Assembly: GCA_048772705.1 (NCBI GenBank)
Contig: JBLWGC010000123.1
Location: forward strand, 17,039-81,038
Direction of reading: 5' to 3'
Origin: Leidyana gryllorum EB-2025a
Lineage: Eukaryota > Apicomplexa
DNA length: 64,000 nucleotides
The translations under genes were made by a program, and so were the position numbers. Positions 36,192 to 44,957 of the stretch are shown here, piece after piece. Each line of letters opens with the position of its first letter. Positions within the stretch are counted from its first letter, which is position 1. The notes beneath the pieces were generated by a model that was not told the origin of the DNA, searched no databases, and worked only from the letters and a program-made list of their open reading frames with translations.

Positions 36192-36263
36192 AGCCTCCCG
36201 CCGGAATCGAACCAGCGACCTTTCGCTTAGAAAGCGAATGCTCTGCCCCTAAGCTAAGGAGGC
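36192..36263 (-). tRNA. tRNA-Thr body with anticodon UCU
   Basis: Loop TTTCTAA (TGT to TCT, an Arg anticodon) in a perfect TTCGC/GCGAA stem. Acceptor carries the altered pair of 25533. Confidence 0.72.
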
Positions 36264-36327
36264 ATTCCCTGTCTCGACCCATATGAGTTTTTGATGCTGG
36301 GAATTGCATCATTTCCACCACATCGCA

Positions 36328-36408
36328 CGACAACTGCTGGATGAACCAGCGCGGGCCAGGCCCAGTAGATTTCGAGTCTACCCCCTTTAACCACTCGGGC
36401 AAGTTGCC
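36328..36408 (-). tRNA. tRNA-Ser(CGA), T-loop deletion
   Basis: CGA loop intact; two bases missing from the T-loop and one extra in the D-loop. Confidence 0.68.
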
Positions 36409-36517
36409 ACCTGTCGAACTCGGCATTTTGCGGCCAGTGATGTCACATACGGTTCAGCAAGCTTGACCAGGACCCCAAACCGTTGTGAAAAAGTGCCAGC
36501 GAGTAAGACATGTCGTC

Positions 36518-36599
36518 GGCAAGGTGGCCGAGTGGTTAAGGCGGCGGCCTGCTAAGCCGTTGGGTTCTACCCGCGTGAGTTCGAATCTCACCCTTGTCG
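36518..36599 (+). tRNA. tRNA-Ser(GCU)
   Basis: GGCAAGG/CCTTGTC acceptor, loop CTGCTAA, long variable arm. Confidence 0.93.
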
Positions 36600-36756
36600 G
36601 TAGCATTCGGGGAGAGCGCATCTGCTTCAATGATTGAACTGAGGATTTTGGCCGACTCGAATCCAACGCTTTACGCTGGGGTCTGTATACAAGACCCGTG
36701 TTGCATGTGTCCAGTTGAGGAAGCGCTAGTCCGACTCTTCTGGGATGGGCTGAACC

Positions 36757-36825
36757 GGTTGCGTCCTTGGTGGTTAGCACTCGACACTTTGGATTTTCCG
36801 ACCTGGGTTCGATCCCGGCGCGACC
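36757..36825 (+). pseudogene. tRNA-Gln pseudogene
   Basis: Acceptor and T-arm kept; anticodon stem lost. Confidence 0.65.
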
Positions 36826-36890
36826 CTTGAACTGGTCCTCACTACTCCCTGAAGCTTCGCCACTTCTCTTGGGCTGCGGGGACCATCCAT

Positions 36891-36963
36891 GCAGCCATGG
36901 TCTAGTGGTTACGACGTCTGCTTAACACGCAGAAGGTCCCGAGTTCGATCCTCGGTGGCTGTA
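36891..36963 (+). tRNA. tRNA-Val(AAC)
   Basis: Intact. Confidence 0.95.
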
Positions 36964-37018
36964 GCTCGCAACTTTCAGCGGGCACCAAAAAAGACAATCT
37001 TAAGCGAGATCAACTGTG

Positions 37019-37090
37019 CTCCGAGACCGGGAATCGAACCCGGGTCTTCCGCGTGACAGGCGGAAATACTAACCACTATACTATCTCGGA
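37019..37090 (-). tRNA. tRNA-Asp(GUC)
   Basis: Intact. Confidence 0.95.
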
Positions 37091-37170
37091 CGCCCTGAAC
37101 ACGCCACGGACATTCCATTCGTTCAGAAAACGACCGTTACCGTGTACGAGCTTCAACAACAAGGTGTCAC

Positions 37171-37241
37171 GCATCTGTGGTCTAGTGGTAGAATGTCTCG
37201 TTGCCATTGAGACGACCCGGGTTCGATTCCCGGCAGATGCA
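37171..37241 (+). tRNA. tRNA-Gly(GCC)
   Basis: One stem G:U. Confidence 0.92.
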
Positions 37242-37316
37242 GATGACACATGGTTGCTTTTCCACCATTCAGAAATTCAAGCGTGAGTTGGTGTTTAACC
37301 CTCCAACCACATCGCA

Positions 37317-37387
37317 CGACAACTGCTGGATCTGTCCAGGCCCAGTAGAATTCAAATCTACCCCCCTTCCCCACTCGGGCAAGTTGG
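37317..37387 (-). pseudogene. tRNA-Ser pseudogene
   Basis: T-arm deleted, anticodon loop changed. Confidence 0.6.
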
Positions 37388-37468
37388 CAACTGTCGATTC
37401 CGGCGTGAGGCGAGGAGTGGCCCGCCGCGGTAAGTGCTTATTTTCACCGCCTTCCATGACTACCTAGT

Positions 37469-37540
37469 GCCTCGGTAGCTCAGTTGGGAGAGCGCCAGAC
37501 TGAAGATCTGGAAGTCGCGGGTTCGAGCCCCGCGGGCGGC
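37469..37540 (+). pseudogene. Chimeric tRNA: Phe 5' part fused to Lys 3' part
   Basis: Acceptor 5' strand, D-arm and GAA anticodon arm are Phe; T-arm and acceptor 3' strand are Lys (GGGCGGC), so the acceptor cannot pair. Downstream is the sequence normally 5' of Lys (as at 9048), in inverted orientation. Confidence 0.88.
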
Positions 37541-37598
37541 AACGAAGCTCTGAACTGAGTTACACCCTATTTGCCGTTGGGTGGAGCCCTGGATCCGT

Positions 37599-37686
37599 TC
37601 CGGTGGGACGGAATCGAACCGCCGACTATCTGACTATCTGATGCCAGCACTACAGTCAGATGCTCTACCAACTGAGCTACCCCCGG
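37599..37686 (-). tRNA. tRNA-Tyr(GUA) with 8-bp internal duplication
   Basis: CTATCTGA is duplicated at the 3' anticodon stem; rest intact with intron. Confidence 0.72.
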
Positions 37687-37749
37687 TCGTCCAACTGCTG
37701 CGAGATTCGAAGGCTCAACCTCAAACCCTCAACAGTGTCAGAAGTACGG

Positions 37750-37815
37750 CACGGATTTCGGGGTGGTCCAAGGTGCCACACTCGAGTTCCGGTAAGATTG
37801 CACGAGCTGGGTACC
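37750..37815 (+). pseudogene. tRNA-Leu(CAA)-derived remnant
   Basis: Loop CTCGAGT; T-arm lost. Confidence 0.45.
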
Positions 37816-37868
37816 ACTGATTTCCAAGACGGTACGGCTCTCGGCCGAGGCCTCAACTCAAGCACTTG

Positions 37869-37941
37869 TCCACTGTAGTCTATGTGGCTAGGATATGCGG
37901 CTCTCACCCGCACGATCCGGGTTCAAGTCCTGGCAGTGGAA
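37869..37941 (+). tRNA. tRNA-Glu(CUC)
   Basis: Small D-loop and T-stem changes. Confidence 0.92.
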
Positions 37942-38001
37942 ATCCAGCAGAGTGTGCTTGTAGGCAACGGTTCCACTCCTACTCCCAGAGACATTGATTT
38001 G

Positions 38002-38074
38002 CACCGCCCGCGGGGCTCGAACCCGCGACTGGAAGATTAAAAGTCTTGCGCTCTACCGACTGAGCTAGGGCGGC
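38002..38074 (-). tRNA. tRNA-Lys(UUU)
   Basis: Loop CTTTTAA; one D-side stem base changed. The best UUU copy. Confidence 0.92.
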
Positions 38075-38202
38075 AAGGAAACTCTAAACTTAGTTACACC
38101 CTATTTGCCGGTGGGTAGAACAGTGGAAGTATTAAGTGGTGGAACAATGTGCTTCAGTAACTTCCGTGAATAGGGACTCATTCGTGATGTCCAGTTGACA
38201 TT

Positions 38203-38273
38203 GCCTTCTTAGCTTGGGGCAGAGCATTCGCTTAGTAAGTGAAAGGTCGCCGGTTCGATTCGGGCAGAAGGCT
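38203..38273 (+). tRNA. tRNA-Thr(AGU)
   Basis: One base short in the D-loop, stem end GTGAA. Confidence 0.8.
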
Positions 38274-38321
38274 TGGCTCACGAGCCAATCTATCCTGCAA
38301 CTGTTCCCTTCTGCGCACACT

Positions 38322-38394
38322 TTGCAGTGCGTCGTTTTCGATCGACGGACCTTTGCGTTATGAGCCTAACACTCTTCCACTGAGCTACACTGCT
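38322..38394 (-). tRNA. initiator tRNA-Met(CAU), degenerate
   Basis: One-base insertion by the T-loop, acceptor and stem changes. Confidence 0.68.
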
Positions 38395-38535
38395 CAGTCT
38401 GCAACATGGAAGAGGTAGCCGAAATGTGATCCTCGAGATGTTAGTTGCCCTGACTGCCCTACCGAAGCGGGCTAACGAGGTGGCTGTGTTGGTTCTGAGG
38501 GCAACATGTCCGGTCAAGTCAAACGACGACCAATA

Positions 38536-38605
38536 GGGCTGTTCTGGAATCGAACCCAGGACTCCTTCCACTCTGAGGAAGGATTATACCAGCAGAGCAA
38601 CAGCC
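38536..38605 (-). pseudogene. tRNA-Pro pseudogene (loop TCAGAGT)
   Basis: Inverted paralog of 4923 and 10836. Confidence 0.75.
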
Positions 38606-38693
38606 GAATATTTGGGTGCATGCAACCGGATATACGAATGGAGATTCGAATCTACTGTGGCCTTTTCCAGCTTTTTTTTGGGATGATCGCCGT

Positions 38694-38777
38694 TGCACAG
38701 AATGGGATTCGAACCCATGCAGACTTGCGCCTACCAGAACTTGAGTCTGGCCCCTTAGACCACTCGGGCATCTGTGC
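38694..38777 (-). tRNA. tRNA-Leu(CAA)
   Basis: Intact. Confidence 0.95.
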
Positions 38778-38871
38778 ATTACTTTCCTTCTGAGTTCCAA
38801 AGTGTTAATGGCTTCCGTTGCCACCGATGTCGTTCTGGCTGCGGTGTGCCGCCCCGAAGTACTCTCACGGC

Positions 38872-38951
38872 CCGGGGTGCTTAGATGGTAACGTATCTGA
38901 CTGTAGTGGTGGCATCAGATATTCCACGAGTAAATTCCGTCCCACCCGAAG
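38872..38951 (+). pseudogene. tRNA-Tyr pseudogene
   Basis: Inverted paralog of 4599 and 10487. Confidence 0.75.
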
Positions 38952-39051
38952 TTTGAGGAGTGAACTTCTTGCAACGCAGTTCGTCTGACGCTCCTGTTCC
39001 ATCCCATCCTGATCGATGCTTCGCTACCTCTACAGCCTCGCTCAAAGATTT

Positions 39052-39123
39052 GTCCGAGTCGTCTAGTGGTTAGGACAGCACGTTGTGGCCGTGCAAACCC
39101 AGGCTCGATTCCTGGCTCGGACA
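39052..39123 (+). tRNA. tRNA-His(GUG)
   Basis: Intact; inverted paralog of 9293. Confidence 0.95.
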
Positions 39124-39216
39124 ACCAATCTAAAGTGCATTGCAATTCCCCTCCAAACCTCTCAGATCCTTATCGAGACTGAGAGACCAGTCAGAAAAGC
39201 TTAAGTGCGTGAGCAA

Positions 39217-39287
39217 AGCCTTCTGCCGGAATCGAACCGGCGACCTTTCGCTTACAAAGCGAATGCTCTGCCACCAGCTAAGAAGGC
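39217..39287 (-). tRNA. tRNA-Thr(UGU)
   Basis: Inverted paralog of 9149. Confidence 0.9.
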
Positions 39288-39388
39288 AATGTTAACGGAA
39301 GTTACTGAAGCTCATTGTTCCACCGGTCGAACGGATCCAGAGCTCCACCCAACGGCAGATAGGGTGTAACTTAGTTTAGAGCTTCGTT

Positions 39389-39461
39389 GCCGCCCTAGCT
39401 CAGTCCGTAGAGCGCAAGACTTTCAATCTTGCAGTCGCCGGTCCGAGCTCCGCGGGCGGTG
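39389..39461 (+). tRNA. tRNA-Lys body with Glu anticodon UUC
   Basis: Inverted paralog of 8975, with additional T-arm damage. Confidence 0.7.
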
Positions 39462-39510
39462 CAAATCAATGTCTCTGGAAGCCGTTACCTACAACCACAC
39501 TCTGCTGGAT

Positions 39511-39583
39511 TTCCACTCCCGGGACTTGTACCCGGATCGTGCGGGTGAAAGCCGCATATCCTAGCCACTTAGACTACAGTGGA
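39511..39583 (-). tRNA. tRNA-Glu(UUC)
   Basis: T-loop and one acceptor change. Confidence 0.82.
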
Positions 39584-39760
39584 CGTGTGGTTGAGTTGGG
39601 GCTTCGGCCGAGAGCCGTACCGTCTTGGAAAAAATGGTATGCCGGCGTGATCAAGTGAGTGAATGTCTGATACAGATTCGGTTAGTAACCAATTCCATTT
39701 TTATTGATCGTGGAATCTTGGGCCTTCGCCGGGCCTTCGCCGGGTACAGGGCGAGCTTCC

Positions 39761-39833
39761 TTGCCGCCCCAACTCCGTCGGTGGAGCGCAAGACTTTTGA
39801 TGGGAGAACCGCGGGCTCGGGGGGGGCGAGCAG
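39761..39833 (+). pseudogene. tRNA-Lys pseudogene (recurrent type)
   Basis: As 1664. Confidence 0.65.
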
Positions 39834-39883
39834 TGCTGAACCGTATGCGAAGCCACTGGCTGCAAAATGCCAAGTTCGACAGC

Positions 39884-39965
39884 GGCAACTTGCCCGAGTG
39901 GTTAAGGGGGTAGACTAGAAATGTACTGGGCCTGGCCCGCGCTGGTTCAAATCCAGCAGTTGTTG
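39884..39965 (+). tRNA. tRNA-Ser(AGA)
   Basis: One stem mismatch (ATGTA) and last acceptor base T. Confidence 0.85.
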
Positions 39966-40041
39966 TGCGATGTGGTTGGAGGGGTAAACACCAACTGACG
40001 CATGAATTTCTGGAATGATGGAAAAACAACAATGTGTCCTC

Positions 40042-40112
40042 TGCATCTGCCGGGAATCGAACCCGGGTCGTCTCGATGGCAATGAGACATTCTACCACTA
40101 GACCACAGATGC
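40042..40112 (-). tRNA. tRNA-Gly(GCC)
   Basis: One stem change. Confidence 0.92.
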
Positions 40113-40167
40113 GTGACACCTCCATTCCTGACCACCAAGTAATGAGTCTGGAGCGGGGGATGGTTTT

Positions 40168-40237
40168 GGGCCTATGGCCAACGTACCGCGTCTGACTCCA
40201 GATCAGCAGGTTGGGTTTTCGAATCACTATGGGCTCA
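40168..40237 (+). tRNA. tRNA-Trp(CCA), degenerate
   Basis: D-arm short; anticodon arm intact. T4 and T5 runs follow. Confidence 0.65.
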
Positions 40238-40274
40238 ATCAGACTCTTTTGTTTTTCCCGTGTGAGGCTCAACC

Positions 40275-40353
40275 TGAAAAGAGTGGGATTTGGACCCACG
40301 CCCTTTCAAACTGCGACTTGAATACAGCGCCTTAGACCCCTCAGCCATCTTAT
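40275..40353 (-). pseudogene. tRNA-Leu pseudogene (loop TTCAAGT)
   Basis: Paralog of 42749, more decayed. Confidence 0.55.
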
Positions 40354-40440
40354 CAGCTCGATTCCTGTCCCGCTACTCCAAGCGTTCCCTGTCTGTTGAA
40401 GCTAGAGAATGGAAAAGCTGGGCTCTGAGGTTGGGCTGTG

Positions 40441-40507
40441 CCTCCGACATGGTATCAAAGTTATATTTCCGCCTGCCACGCCAACGATCGGGTGGGTATC
40501 AGCTCTG
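40441..40507 (+). pseudogene. tRNA-Asp pseudogene
   Basis: Heavily decayed. Confidence 0.4.
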
Positions 40508-40558
40508 AACGCATTCATTTCCAATCCCAATGGCTTCATACACTCTTTTAATTCTTGG

Positions 40559-40620
40559 TCGTGAATGGTTAGCACTGCAGGCTTTGAATCTCCCGAGCTG
40601 GGTTCGATTCCCGGCGCGAC
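40559..40620 (+). pseudogene. tRNA-Gln(UUG), 5' truncated
   Basis: Loop CTTTGAA and T-arm intact; acceptor 5' strand missing. Confidence 0.75.
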
Positions 40621-40681
40621 TCGCAACTAGTTCTACTTCTTGAAACTTCGCAACTTCTCTTGGTTTCCGCAAAGCTTTCGT

Positions 40682-40754
40682 GCAGTCATGGTCTAGTGGT
40701 TACGACGTCTGCTTAACACGCAGAAGGTCCCGAGTTCGATCCCAGGTGGCTGTA
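40682..40754 (+). tRNA. tRNA-Val(AAC)
   Basis: Minor acceptor and T-stem changes. Confidence 0.85.
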
Positions 40755-40800
40755 ACTCGAATCTTTGAAGTGAGTGCCACCAAAGCGAGGAAACAGGCTC

Positions 40801-40838
40801 TCTCCAAAACAGGGCATCGAACCCGCGTCTTCCGCGTC
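40801..40838 (-). pseudogene. tRNA-Asp 3' fragment
   Basis: Joins the Leu flank as at 18936. Confidence 0.6.
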
Positions 40839-40913
40839 TTCAACCCTAAAAGTCTTCCTTCTCGAGAACTACACGGACAGAAAACCTGTAAAGTGGCGAG
40901 CCAAGGGCGCTCC

Positions 40914-40993
40914 GGCAAGATGGCCGAGTGGTCTAAGGCGCTGTGTTCAGGCCGCAGTCCGAAAGGGCGTGGGTTCGAATCCCACTCTTGTCA
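40914..40993 (+). tRNA. tRNA-Leu(CAG)
   Basis: Intact. Confidence 0.95.
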
Positions 40994-41053
40994 ACCGTTG
41001 TATTGGCACTCGGTGAGCCACTGGATGCAATATGTTTTCCATGTAGAGCGGAT

Positions 41054-41126
41054 GGGCGGCTAGCTCAGATGGTTGAGCGCTCGCTTTGCATGCGAGAGGT
41101 ACTGGGATCGATACCCAGGTCGTCCA
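41054..41126 (+). tRNA. tRNA-Ala(UGC)
   Basis: Intact but for one D-loop base; upstream is another empty LTR-Y site. Confidence 0.93.
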
Positions 41127-41202
41127 AACTCAGTAGGGCGGCACCTGCCGGTAGTTATACAGAGTTGCGACCTCTAAGAGAGAGTCGGACATCGCAGCTC
41201 CC

Positions 41203-41275
41203 GGTACTGCCAGGCTTCGAAACTGCGACGTTGTGGTGAACAGCTACACGCTTTGTCGACTCAGCTACAACACCC
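41203..41275 (-). pseudogene. tRNA-Asn pseudogene
   Basis: Paralog of 19307. Confidence 0.55.
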
Positions 41276-41415
41276 AGTTGCAATGTTCTTTAGAGCGAGG
41301 GAGAATGATACCTTAAGGTCAAACAGCCTCCTGGGCGGCCTGCCCGGCCAGGGCACTCGTAGGTGTCAAATGCTGGAGTACTCGGCGGTCGCGTTCGGCT
41401 GTCATTGGGTTGATT

Positions 41416-41489
41416 TGCTCCCCAGGGGGATCGAACCCTCGACCTTCGGCACATAAGGCCGATGCTCTAACCAGCTGAGCTAGGGGGGC
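41416..41489 (-). tRNA. tRNA-Ile(UAU)
   Basis: Loop CTTATGT in TCGGC/GCCGA; one acceptor mismatch. Single copy. Confidence 0.92.
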
Positions 41490-41633
41490 GATCACCGCCG
41501 TGCCACCGCGTAACTCACATTCGATTCTATCTCAGGGGGTTGTTACATCAAGTTTCAGAATGCCCCGGCCTCGTGCCGACCAAGCTTGTCAGCGTCTCTG
41601 TTAATTTACCACGGCGGTTTGAGGCGTGCCTCC

Positions 41634-41704
41634 TGCGTCTGTCGGGAATCGAACCTGGGTCGTCTCGGTGGCAACGACACATTCTACCACTAGACCACAG
41701 ATGC
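41634..41704 (-). tRNA. tRNA-Gly(GCC)
   Basis: Stem mismatch as 19507. Confidence 0.75.
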
Positions 41705-41800
41705 ACAACTCGTTGTTGTTTGAGCTCGTGCACAATAACGGCCGTTCTGCTTCAGAAGAGAAGACAGAATCGAGTTGAGCGAGTATGGCGGGTAGTTTGT

Positions 41801-41872
41801 GGGTACGTAGCTCAGTGGTAGAGCAGCTGACTGCAGATCAGCAAGTCCGTGGTTCAACTCCGCGCGTGCCCT
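41801..41872 (+). tRNA. tRNA-Cys(GCA)
   Basis: Intact; paralog 19674 has ACA. Confidence 0.94.
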
Positions 41873-41940
41873 GAAGATGGTTTGGAACCATCGGATATGT
41901 TGGACCACAAGGCAATGAGTCTGGAGCGGGGGATGATTTT

Positions 41941-42000
41941 GGACCTATGGCGGAACGTAGCGCGTCCGACTCCAGCTTAGAAAATTGGGTGCTGTTCGAT
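41941..42000 (+). pseudogene. tRNA-Trp pseudogene
   Basis: D-arm and CCA loop recognisable, 3' half lost. Confidence 0.6.
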
Positions 42001-42081
42001 AGTGTCTATATGGCTTTGATGTTTGATTTCAGCCCTGGGGGATCCAGCATCCGGGTCGGTGCCATCTGTCGTCGCAGAAGT

Positions 42082-42126
42082 GGTCGCGTAGCTCAGTCGG
42101 TTACCGGTTCGAGCCCGGGCGTGACC
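42082..42126 (+). pseudogene. tRNA-Ile with anticodon arm deleted
   Basis: Perfect Ile acceptor, D-arm and T-arm, but the whole anticodon arm is missing (45 nt left). Confidence 0.9.
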
Positions 42127-42226
42127 AAGTGAGTGGATCTCTGATAAAGAGTCGCCCTGGACCCAAGGGAGCCCCAACATTCTGCGACCAATACGAAAGG
42201 AATTTGTTACCAAGTCCGAGCTTCCT

Positions 42227-42299
42227 TGCCGCGCCAGCTCCGTCGGTAGAGCGCAAGACTTTCAATCGAGAGACCGCGGGTTCGGACAGCGCGAGCGGT
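42227..42299 (+). pseudogene. tRNA-Lys pseudogene (recurrent type)
   Basis: As 1664, loop region TTTCAATCGAG. Confidence 0.6.
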
Positions 42300-42361
42300 C
42301 CGAGTCAAGCTGCTGAACCGTATGTGAAGCCACTGCCTGCGGCATGCCGAGTTCTACCGTT

Positions 42362-42443
42362 GGCAACTTGCCCGAGTGGTTAAGGGGGTAGACTCGAAAT
42401 CTACTGGGCCTGGCCCGCGCTGGTTCAAATCCAGCAGTTGTCG
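42362..42443 (+). tRNA. tRNA-Ser(CGA)
   Basis: Intact. Confidence 0.95.
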
Positions 42444-42519
42444 TGTGATGTGGTTGGAGGGGTAAACACCAACTGACGCATGAATTTCTGCAATGGTGGA
42501 AAAACAACCATGTGTCCTC

Positions 42520-42590
42520 TGCATCTGCCGGGAATCGAACCCGGGTCGTCTCGATGGCAACGAGACATTCTACCACTAGACCACAGATGC
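42520..42590 (-). tRNA. tRNA-Gly(GCC)
   Basis: Intact. Confidence 0.95.
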
Positions 42591-42642
42591 GTGACACCTC
42601 CATTCCTGACCACAAAGTAATGAGTCTGAGCGGGGATGCTTT

Positions 42643-42711
42643 TGGGCCTCTGACGCAACGACCGCGCCTGACTCCAGATCAGAGTTGGGTTTTCGAATCA
42701 CTCTGGGCTCA
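42643..42711 (+). tRNA. tRNA-Trp(CCA), degenerate
   Basis: D-arm damaged as in 40168. Confidence 0.62.
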
Positions 42712-42748
42712 ATCAGACTATTTTGTTTTTCCCGTGTGAGGCTCAACC

Positions 42749-42828
42749 TGAAAAGAGTGGGATTCGGACCCACACCCTTTCGAACTGCGACTTGAAGACA
42801 GTGCCTTAGACCACTCGGCCATCTTGCC
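42749..42828 (-). tRNA. tRNA-Leu, anticodon CAA on the CAG/AAG body
   Basis: Loop TTCAAGT in CTGTC/CGCAG; T-arm slightly changed. Still a Leu anticodon. Confidence 0.65.
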
Positions 42829-42918
42829 GCACCGTTGTTGGCTCGTCGCTCCACGCTTTTTTGTCCGTGAGCCAAAATAGCAAGACTTCTGGGGTTGGAG
42901 GCCGGCGTGTTCAGAGCG

Positions 42919-42990
42919 TCCGAGATAGTATAGTGCTTAGTATTTCCGCCTGTCACGCGGAAGACCTGGGTTCGATTCCCGGTCTCGGAG
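42919..42990 (+). tRNA. tRNA-Asp(GUC)
   Basis: Intact except one T-stem G:U. Confidence 0.93.
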
Positions 42991-43045
42991 CACAGTTGGT
43001 TTCGCTTGAGATTCTCTCCTTTGGTCCTCGGTGAAAGTTGCGAGC

Positions 43046-43118
43046 TACAGCCACCGAGGATCGAACTCGGGAATTTCTGCGTGTGAGGCAGACGTCGTAA
43101 GCACTAGACCATGGCTGC
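43046..43118 (-). tRNA. tRNA-Val(CAC), degenerate
   Basis: Loop CTCACAC; D-stem and T-stem changes. Confidence 0.72.
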
Positions 43119-43228
43119 ACGGAGCTTCCGGACTGTGAAAGCGGTGTGTGTCTCTGGAAACAGGTATCTGATGGAGGGCAGAAGGCTCGCACGGCTGCGA
43201 GGGATGACACCAAATGTCACGACCATTC

Positions 43229-43301
43229 TGCATCGCCCGTGGATCAAACACGGGACTTCCAGATCTTCAGTCTGGCGCTCTCCCAACCGAGCAACCGAGG
43301 C
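43229..43301 (-). tRNA. tRNA-Phe(GAA), degenerate
   Basis: Loop CTGAAGA intact; acceptor 3' and D-arm changed. Confidence 0.7.
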
Positions 43302-43598
43302 GGTAGGTAATCATGGAAGGCGGTGAAAATAAGGACTTACCGCGGCCGTATGTGGAGCCGATCCTGGCCACATGACGGAACCGACAGTTGCCAACTTGCC
43401 CGGGTGGGGAACTAATGCAGATCAAACACGGGACTTCCAGATCTTCAGTCTGGCGCTCTCCCAACCGAGCAACCGAGGCGGTAGGTAATCATGGAAGGCG
43501 GTGAAAATAAGGACTTACCGCGGCCGTATGTGGAGCCGATCCTGGCCACATGACGGAACCGACAGTTGCCAACTTGCCCGAGTGGGGAACTAATGCAG
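43243..43598. repeat. 178-bp tandem duplication
   Basis: Units 43243-43420 and 43421-43598 are nearly identical. The second holds a Phe gene without its 3' acceptor (43421-43479) fused to a Ser fragment; the junction shares GATC. Confidence 0.9.
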
Positions 43599-43611
43599 AT
43601 CCAGCAGTTGT
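43563..43611 (+). pseudogene. tRNA-Ser with internal deletion
   Basis: Acceptor/D-arm joined to T-arm/acceptor. Confidence 0.65.
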
Positions 43612-43718
43612 CGTGCGATGTGATTGGAGGGGTTAGACACCAATTTACGCATGAATCGTGTGGTGGAAATGATACTATTTTCAGCATCAAAGCCTCATAG
43701 TGGATCGAGACCGGGGAA

Positions 43719-43790
43719 GCCTTCTTAGCTCAGGGGCAGAGCATTCGCTTTCTAAGCGAAAGATCGCCGGTTCGATCCCGGCAGAAGGCT
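43719..43790 (+). tRNA. tRNA-Thr body with anticodon UCU
   Basis: Loop TTTCTAA in TTCGC/GCGAA; acceptor GCCTTCT/AGAAGGC intact. Second copy of the change at 36192, on the other acceptor allele. Confidence 0.75.
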
Positions 43791-43907
43791 TTGCTCACGA
43801 GCTTAAGGTTTTCTGGCTGGACTCTCAGTCTCAATAACGACCTGAGAGGGTTGCCAAGTTCTCAGGCCTTTTCTGCCCCCATTCGTCAGTGCAACTGTGG
43901 TCACTCG

Positions 43908-43980
43908 TCCACTGTAGTCTCGGTGGCCAGTATATGCGGCGCCAACCCGGACCATCCCGGTTCGAGTCTCGGCAGCGCAA
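43908..43980 (+). pseudogene. tRNA-Glu pseudogene
   Basis: Loop CGCCAAC, acceptor broken. Confidence 0.55.
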
Positions 43981-44035
43981 ATGCAAGTGGGTGTAGGCAA
44001 CATACTGCATTCTTACTCCCCGGCCCATTCATCCG

Positions 44036-44107
44036 CACCGCCCACGGGACTTCAATCTGCGACTGCAAGATTAAGAGCTTGCGCTGCACCGACTGAGCTA
44101 GGACGAC
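44036..44107 (-). pseudogene. tRNA-Lys(CUU), degenerate
   Basis: CTT kept, T-arm and acceptor decayed. Confidence 0.55.
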
Positions 44108-44187
44108 AAGGAAAGTCTAGACTTAGTTACACTCTATTTGCCTCAGGGTGGAGCCATGTAAGTCATTGGGCAGTTCCACCGCAGTCC

Positions 44188-44241
44188 TCAGTATTTCCGC
44201 CCGTCAAGCGGAAGACCTGGGTTCGACTGCCGGTCTTACAG
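44188..44241 (+). pseudogene. tRNA-Asp pseudogene
   Basis: Anticodon arm compensated (CCGC CCGTCAA GCGG) but the 5' half is missing. Confidence 0.5.
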
Positions 44242-44329
44242 CACAGCTCGTTCAGCTTTAGACTTCGTTTGGTGCTCACTCAAAAAATGCGGTTCGGGAG
44301 CAAACCGCGATGTCCAAGGGTCGCACGAC

Positions 44330-44408
44330 AGGCGTTCGCTCACTTGGTACAGCATCTGACTACGGCGGGTGCGGCAGGTAGTCGACCGTTCGATTACCCC
44401 CTCCCCGA
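44330..44408 (+). pseudogene. tRNA-Tyr pseudogene
   Basis: Inverted paralog of 34430. Confidence 0.5.
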
Positions 44409-44422
44409 CACTTGCCTCCTTA

Positions 44423-44503
44423 TGCAAGAAGTGGGGTTCGAACCCACGCGGAATTAACCAGTGGATCTTAAGGCCACCCCCTTAACCTCTCGGGCATTCT
44501 CGC
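44423..44503 (-). tRNA. tRNA-Leu(UAA)
   Basis: Perfect T-stem; one acceptor change (TTCTTGC). Inverted paralog of 34334. Confidence 0.9.
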
Positions 44504-44610
44504 AATGCAGCTTCGAAATAAGTAGTCTGGGGTTCCTGCGGGTAGCCAGTGCCGACCATGTGAGTGGGGTCTGAACACAGCCCCTTGCCCACGAGGGCAT
44601 CTTGCCACAT

Positions 44611-44656
44611 TCTGGTAGGCGCAAGTCTGCATGGGTGCGAATCCCATTCTGTGCAA
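44611..44656 (+). pseudogene. tRNA-Leu(CAA) 3' fragment
   Basis: Starts inside the anticodon stem. Confidence 0.7.
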
Positions 44657-44711
44657 CGGTACTCATTCCAGGGCGGAATTGGCCATTACATCGTGGATCC
44701 CCCTAACATTC

Positions 44712-44785
44712 GGCTGTTCGGTCTAGTGGTATGATCCTTCCTCAGGGGGTGGAAGGAGTCCTGGGTTCGATTCCTAAAACAGCCT
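44712..44785 (+). pseudogene. tRNA-Pro with 9-nt anticodon loop
   Basis: Loop TCAGGGGGT between intact CTTCC/GGAAG stems; acceptor complete. Confidence 0.65.
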
Positions 44786-44878
44786 TTTTGCTAGCCGCTG
44801 ACGAGGGTCTAGGAGAGTTGATACACGCATCCCCTGTCTCAAATAGGATGTCTTTCGAACTCCGCCTACCACGTCACT

Positions 44879-44925
44879 CGACAGCTGCTAGATTCGAACC
44901 AGTGGGGCCAGGCGATACTGACGAC
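44879..44925 (-). pseudogene. tRNA-Ser 3' fragment
   Basis: T-arm and acceptor only. Confidence 0.5.
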
Positions 44926-44957
44926 TCAGGTGTTTAGACAGAGAGGCTGTGGGTTGT

